DNA of 10,644 bases from Dunaliella salina (lineage: Eukaryota > Chlorophyta > Chlorophyceae > Chlamydomonadales > Dunaliellaceae): NCBI GenBank assembly GCA_002284615.2, contig MU069794.1, forward strand, positions 146,043-156,686. Direction: 5' to 3'. A program made the translations under genes and the position numbers. The notes beneath the pieces are model-generated. The model saw nothing but the letters and a program-made list of their open reading frames with translations. It was not told the DNA's origin and ran no database searches. Position 1 is the stretch's first letter; each line of letters begins with the position of its first letter. Of the stretch, positions 6,534-10,644 are shown in pieces.

Positions 6534-8056
6534 ATAGATGTGACCATAGAGGACTCCAAGATGAAGCATGCTGTCTTCCTTTGTTCTTGCGACCCTATGT
6601 AGGGGTGTTCACGCCCCGGGGTGACTTTCACCAAATGACTCGAAAATTTGACAATAGGTGCACATTTAGTAAATATTAAGGGCTGCTAACTTGGAATTTT
6701 GAAATTCGGCCCAGGGGCTGATCTGGGCGCCCCAGAAATAGACATTTCAGCCCTGATCAGGGGTTACCATGCAAAACCTTTTACAACTGGCCAGGAAACA
6801 GTCTGATTTTTGTCATTTTTTTAATGGATGCCTAATGTGTTTACCTATCCATTGATATGCTATTTCTTGAAAACAACCCCAAAATGGGCAAGCTGGCTTG
6901 GGAAAATGTGTGTTTTGGGCCTTTTTGGGCCATTTTTGCATACAAGGATGGGCATAAAAGGTGTGTAGTGCTATTTCCCTGTCCCCAATTGGGCACAGGT
7001 CTTTAACACAATATGATACAGCAGCACGAGCAAAATGGGGCGGAACAAGGCTGCTCAGGGCTGCTGCCTGCCAGAATCGTTGCTTTTTAATGCTAAAAAT
7101 AGGCGTTTGAGCCTGTTCCTGACCAGCCAGGCAATGTTTTGGGGTCATTTTTGTTGTAATACTATTCTTATGTCATAAGGTATCCAACGGTGTGCTGTTT
7201 GACCAAAACGGACAACTTTCAGAATGACCCCCTTTTTGAGGTGCTCATTTGCCTAAGTGCTGACACAAAAAAAATGGCTTTTGGTGCCTCAAGTGCCTCC
7301 AGGGTGATTGTTTTGGCACGAAACTCGGCATGGGGGTCCAGCATGGTGATTTCAAGGGTATGTGTGTGGGAAATTGGGAATGTGCAAGTGCGCGGGTGCC
7401 TGCGGGGGGAAACGTGCTCATTTTAGGTGCTTTTGCATGGAAGGTGCGCGGCGGGAGCGCTGCGTGCATGTATCCAGACAGATCCATCTGGGAACCGGTG
7501 AGCAGGATGCATACATGTTTTCTGTAAAAACCGTGACAGCTATTTACAGCCCCTGTTTGAGCACACTACTATGACCTGCTCCCTAGCCCTTGCATACCAT
7601 CCCCTGAAAACTTACCCAGACCTCACAGGTACCCATAGCCACCTTCTAACACAGGGCCTGTAAGGTTTGGGGCAGCTCATGGTCAGCTGTCCAACGTTTT
7701 GCGTTTCAGTGGTGAGCATGCAGGGGGTGTGTCAGGTGCCCCCTGGCCTCGAATGCGTGCATTTTGACCTTATTGGCCCTTTTATGTGCTCATTGAGTGC
7801 GGGATTGCACCCAGCAGGCCAGCTGGAGTGCATGCGTGAGCTGCATGCGTATCAGACCCCTTGCCACCTACTCAGCATGTTCCCAGCCTGCAGCTGAAGC
7901 AGCCTGGCCGCAGGATGTCCTTCCTTACGTATTTATGCAGGTCTGGGAGGGTGTGGGGCAGGCTGTCCGAGCTGCTGCTGGCTCCAGGGTGCTCCTTCCT
8001 GCTGGTCAAACCTGTGCAACAGCTGCTGTGGCTCCACCTGTGTGGAGTCGCTGCCT
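6534..8056. other. Long stretch without an assignable gene
   Basis: I recognise no gene here. The longest open frame is 111 codons on the - strand (7148-6813), which begins with ATG and includes three Cys-Pro-Phe/Cys-rich stretches but matches no family I know. Plus-strand frames at 7190-7426, 7667-7897 and 7797-8066 are equally anonymous. Small palindromes occur, for example ccctgatcaggg (6751-6762) and the hairpin gaattt/aaattc (6694-6707). The tract is rich in short ggg, ccc and tttt runs and may be old repeat sequence. Confidence 0.4.
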
Positions 8057-8257
8057 CAAAATTTAGGGAATGATTTAATAAATTGATTTAAGCACTCGTT
8101 CCCCAAAAGCAGCGATGTTGATGGCCCGTCAGGAAGGCGATATCGCAAAACCTGTCAAATTTTCAAACCTGACAGCTGGTGCACCTGGGCTCATAAAACG
8201 AGTGCAGACGGACTTTTTAATTTATATTTATTAAGTTCGATTCCTCAAATTAAGCTC
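8057..8257. repeat. Imperfect inverted repeat, possible MITE
   Basis: The left arm (about 8057-8100) pairs with the right arm (about 8197-8256). gcactcgtt (8092-8100) and aacgagtgc (8197-8205) are exact reverse complements. Further out, aatttagggaatgatttaat pairs imperfectly with the reverse complement of the attaagttcgattcctcaaat stretch. The roughly 95 bp interior contains a gcgatatcgc palindrome and a ctgtca/tgacag inverted pair. Short length, AT-rich inverted ends and no coding capacity fit a miniature inverted-repeat element or foldback. I could not identify a clean target-site duplication. Confidence 0.55.
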
Positions 8258-8399
8258 CACGTGTTTTTTGGAGAGGGGGTCCAGTCTCTGTCTACAGCAC
8301 CGTCCCACATTCTGAGACCAGTTTTGCTGCCCCATTTTCCACCAGGAAACCACTCATGAAGTCAAAAATGGGATTGGAGCAACTTGGTCTGGGGGTGAA

Positions 8400-8680
8400 C
8401 ACCCCTACTATGTATTCTCTTCGAAGGACTTATGCACTGTCCTCTGATTTCCCCTCTGCTCACAGACTTTTTGAGGACGAATCAGGCGCCTTTTTGTACA
8501 CCCAGGCTAGTACTGAGGATGTCCTTCATTTCTTGCAGAACCAAACTAATGAGACTTATCATTTAGTTCTGATCTCATGCACATTTTTCTGTGGCTGGAA
8601 CAGTTAGGCAGGCCGAGCAGCCGAACTACCTGACTGAAGCCTTCAATGAAGGCCAAATCCCATTATAACCTTGTAACCTT
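8400..8680 (+). pseudogene. LINE 3' end, fragment P1 (5'-truncated)
   Basis: This is the last 90 or so codons of the LINE polyprotein plus its 3' tail. TPTMYSLRRTYAL corresponds to the stretch just after the zinc-binding-like region (M1 SICAPQDKYADL). It continues through FPSAHRLFEDESGAF and HFLQNQTNETYHLV. A frameshift lies between 8570 and 8597, after which frame 2 reads GTVRQAEQPNYL and ends GQIPL at TAA 8666-8668. The stop codon is built into the tail, TAACCTTGTAACCTT (8666-8680), so there is almost no 3' UTR. The GTVxQAEQPN motif recurs at 10072-10104. Everything upstream in the protein is missing, as expected for 5' truncation during target-primed reverse transcription. Confidence 0.7.
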
Positions 8681-9419
8681 GGCATTGGCTTTTCGCTGGG
8701 CCTTCTTTGTTTTCTGCCGCGATTTGTTTCTGTGTAAGATACCACAGTGGTGGAATTTTTACAGAGGGGGTCAGCTGAGGCCCAAAATAGGGTGTTTTTT
8801 GCATGCTCCCTGCGCATGTTTCCCCCAACTGGCACCTTTGAGACTTGGGCTCCCCTGACAGCTTTCTCTATGACTAGAGTTCTAAAGGTGCCAATTAGGG
8901 GAGCTATGCCTAATTTGCCGCGGTGTGAACCCTTGAAAGGAAAAGAAAAACTAAGCGGGCAGTGAAAACACTCCCCACATCAACCCTTGTTGTTACTGCC
9001 AAATCTCCAATCCGGACTACTTATTGCACCAAAACGGGTGATTTTTTGTGATTTGGAGTCCTTGTAATAAAAAGTATCATTGCAAAAAATGGAGTGAAAA
9101 TATTTTATGGTTGGTGAAATACAGGATTTCAGTCACTTCTCTCATAGAAAATCTTGTCCAAAGGGTGTCAAAAAAGGATCAAAGTTTAACCTCCTTCTTT
9201 CCTGTTTTTAAATATGCAGGATGTTAGCGTATCATATCAGGGTAACTAAAAATATTTTTGGGGGTGGCAAATGGTCCCAGGGTGGAGCTGTGGGCCGTTT
9301 TGGGGTGACCTGGGGCCAGGAGAGAGATCTGGGAACCTTCAATTTTCATGAATCTTTGGTGAACATGATATTTTATGGAATAAAAATGGTTGGCATGGTC
9401 AGATTTAAGGAAAAAAAGT
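8681..9419 (+). other. Spacer between LINE fragments, no assignable gene
   Basis: An open frame at 8747-8965 (72 codons, ending at TGA) and the first 65 or so codons of a frame starting at 9221 have no resemblance I recognise. The 9221 frame runs uninterrupted into LINE fragment P2, so its upstream part could be divergent LINE sequence or chance. The middle (8985-9220) is AT-rich and has no long frames. Confidence 0.4.
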
Positions 9420-10131
9420 TTAGAAGGAGCATGCCTGGCAACGAGTTTGCGAGTGGCCTGCAAGTGCGGCACATGAGTTATCTTAAAAGCACGCTGGGTG
9501 TTAAACATACCACTCCAAACTGGGCTGTTTTGCGGGAATGTGCTGCTCCAGTTTTACTGGTTCAGGCCTGTTGTTAAAATGTATAGTAGCATGCTCAGGT
9601 CCAACAGCGAGACGCTGAGAAGAGTGCTGAAAGCGGATCTGAACATTCATTCTCTTGAGCCTTCTTGCTGGACTGCTCAAGTTTTAGATGCCTTTCAAGG
9701 CTTGCAGCGCTGTGATTTCTTTGTTGAAGCTGTGCGGCAGGGTACTCCTATTCCTACACAAGAGTTAAATGCTGACCTCAGGCGCAGGTTGCAGGCAGTT
9801 TGGAGAGATGCTGAGGGAGTAAACCCACGGGAGACTTACAGTAAATTGGCAACCTATCAAACTTTGTTTGCAGTGCCTTTTGATCACAATGTGCGCGCCC
9901 CAGTCTGCTTACCGAGACACGTGCATTTGGATCCGTCTCAACATGTCGTGAGGAATGTTAGCCGTTTCAGACTTAGGGCACACAGACTGAAGGTGGAGAC
10001 GGCAGCTTGGGATACCCGAAACTCTCTTATGTAATTGCTGCTCTTGTGATGAGATTCAGGATGAAGTGGATGGAACAGTTCATCAGGCCGAGCAGCCAAA
10101 CAACCTGACGGACAAACCCGATTGTAACCTT
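9420..10131 (+). pseudogene. LINE reverse transcriptase C-terminus, fragment P2
   Basis: This is the best-preserved copy of the family. Frame 2 carries GNEFASGLQVRHMSYLKS and LGVKHTTPNWAVLREC, a motif typical of the end of non-LTR reverse transcriptase domains. A frameshift near 9543 moves to frame 3, which stays open to 10034. That part holds LLQFYWFRPVV, ETLRRVLKADL, SCWTAQVLDAFQGLQRC, ADLRRRLQAVW, VNPRETYSKLATY, and RHVHLDPSQHVVRNVSRFRLRAH, the last motif spanning about 9920-9985. A one-base deletion near 10025 shifts to frame 1, CNCCSCDEIQDEV, the first half of the zinc-binding-like region. That joins abruptly (near 10066) to GTVHQAEQPNNL, so about 90 codons are deleted. It ends in the tail ATTGTAACCTT (10121-10131). 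The catalytic core is absent. Confidence 0.78.
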
Positions 10132-10209
10132 ATGGACATTATGTTGACTGGCGAGGGCCAATCACAGGCCGATCAGTCGAACAATCTGGCTGAAGGTCCC
10201 CCCATTTAA
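10132..10209 (+). pseudogene. Extra LINE C-terminal scrap after the P2 tail
   Basis: Immediately after the P2 tail, the same frame continues LMDIMLTGEGQSQADQSNNL and then AEGPPI, stopping at TAA 10207-10209. QADQSNNL repeats QAEQPNNL 27 codons earlier (10084-10111 versus 10165-10192, an in-frame 81 bp spacing). The stop again precedes an AACCT-like sequence (ttaaacctgc). It is either a second 5'-truncated LINE end fused to the first or an internal duplication of the C-terminus. Confidence 0.5.
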
Positions 10210-10363
10210 ACCTGCAAATCTGCATGCCTGGCAGATTGGCCAGCCGCCCCCCTTTGTGATCCTTATTTGATTTCATGATAAATGGAATTGACTTTTTACG
10301 TGGATTCAGGTTTCTGTACTTGCCTGGTTATGAAGTTTTTTTTCCATAATTCCAACTCTGAAT

Positions 10364-10483
10364 TGACGTGGGAACTCTGACTCCCGAATCAAGTTTGTCA
10401 TTCCCTTCTTTTTCATTTTACAGTGACGTGGGAACTCTGACTCCCGAATCAAGTTTGTCATTCCCTTCTTTTTCATTTTACAG
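10364..10483. repeat. Perfect 60 bp tandem duplication
   Basis: 10364-10423 and 10424-10483 are identical across all 60 bases. Each unit begins tgacgtgggaactctga and ends ttctttttcattttacag, a pyrimidine tract plus CAG resembling a 3' splice site. The absence of any mismatch implies a recent duplication, or an assembly or sequencing artefact. A diverged relative of the unit start (ccaactctgaat) lies just upstream. Confidence 0.95.
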
Positions 10484-10644
10484 TGCTGCACTGCTATTGG
10501 TTTCTTTGCTATGGAAACAACACTCTGCTGGAACTGTGCAGTGCTTCCTGTGCTGTACTGCTAAGGAATAGTGTGGTGCTTTCAGTGCTGCACTGTTACT
10601 GGAAAAACCTTGCCATTGAACTGTGCAGCGCTTCCAGTGCTGTA
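10481..10644. repeat. Degenerate CAGTGCTG-rich repeats at window end
   Basis: cagtgctgcactgctattgg (10481-10500) recurs as cagtgctgcactgttactgg (10583-10602). ctgtgcagtgcttcctgtgctgta (10534-10557) recurs as ctgtgcagcgcttccagtgctgta (10621-10644). The offsets of 102 and 87 bp imply a roughly 100 bp unit with an internal indel. The array is cut by the window edge, so its full extent is unknown. Confidence 0.7.

Noticed and set aside
6813..7148. 111-codon minus-strand open frame as a gene
   Set aside because: No family resemblance, no convincing splice or promoter context, and it lies in repeat-like DNA. The length is not beyond chance, so I describe it only as an open frame.
10306..10491. Minus-strand frame with a perfectly repeated 20-residue peptide
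   Set aside because: The peptide repeat simply follows from the exact 60 bp DNA duplication (a multiple of three). There is no other evidence of coding.

Overview
The window looks like nuclear DNA of a green-lineage eukaryote. I favour an alga because of the plant/alga-like protein match and a possible TGTAA polyadenylation motif, but the sequence alone does not settle the species. Coding density is very low. The one confident host gene part is the last exon of eIF3e (translation initiation factor 3 subunit e) at 1510-1767 on the + strand. No tRNA, rRNA or CRISPR array was seen, and nothing in the gene structure is bacterial.

Layout. 1-1015: no recognisable gene, with an AT-rich palindromic island (283-459) bracketed by a direct repeat. 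1016-1360: three tandem copies of a 116-117 bp unit, probably in the last intron of eIF3e. 1510-1767: eIF3e terminal exon, then its 3' region. 2396-2665 and 5689-6080: two diverged copies of one dispersed repeat. 2690-4340: no assignable gene. 4345-5664: two decayed, head-to-tail C-terminal fragments of a non-LTR (LINE-like) retrotransposon on the - strand. The second is split by a 157 bp short element with a perfect 15 bp target-site duplication. 6358-6518: a second copy of that short element on the + strand, with a degenerate 15 bp duplication. 6534-8056: nothing assignable. 8057-8257: an imperfect AT-rich inverted repeat, possibly a MITE. 8400-8680 and 9420-10131: two more 5'-truncated copies of the same LINE family on the + strand, with an extra LINE 3' scrap at 10132-10209. 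10364-10644: an exact 60 bp tandem duplication, then a degenerate repeat running off the window.

The most interesting result is a LINE/short-element relationship read directly from the sequence. The short element (two copies) and the LINE 3' ends (two copies) finish in the same TGTAACCT tail, with short TAACCTT or ACCTT reiterations. One short-element copy sits inside a LINE reading frame between perfect 15 bp repeats, and removing it restores the LINE protein match in frame. This is the pattern expected if the LINE enzyme recognises a shared 3' tail and mobilises a non-autonomous partner.

LINE family calls rest on alignment of the fragments to one another and on my memory of non-LTR reverse transcriptase C-termini. 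No database search was possible.
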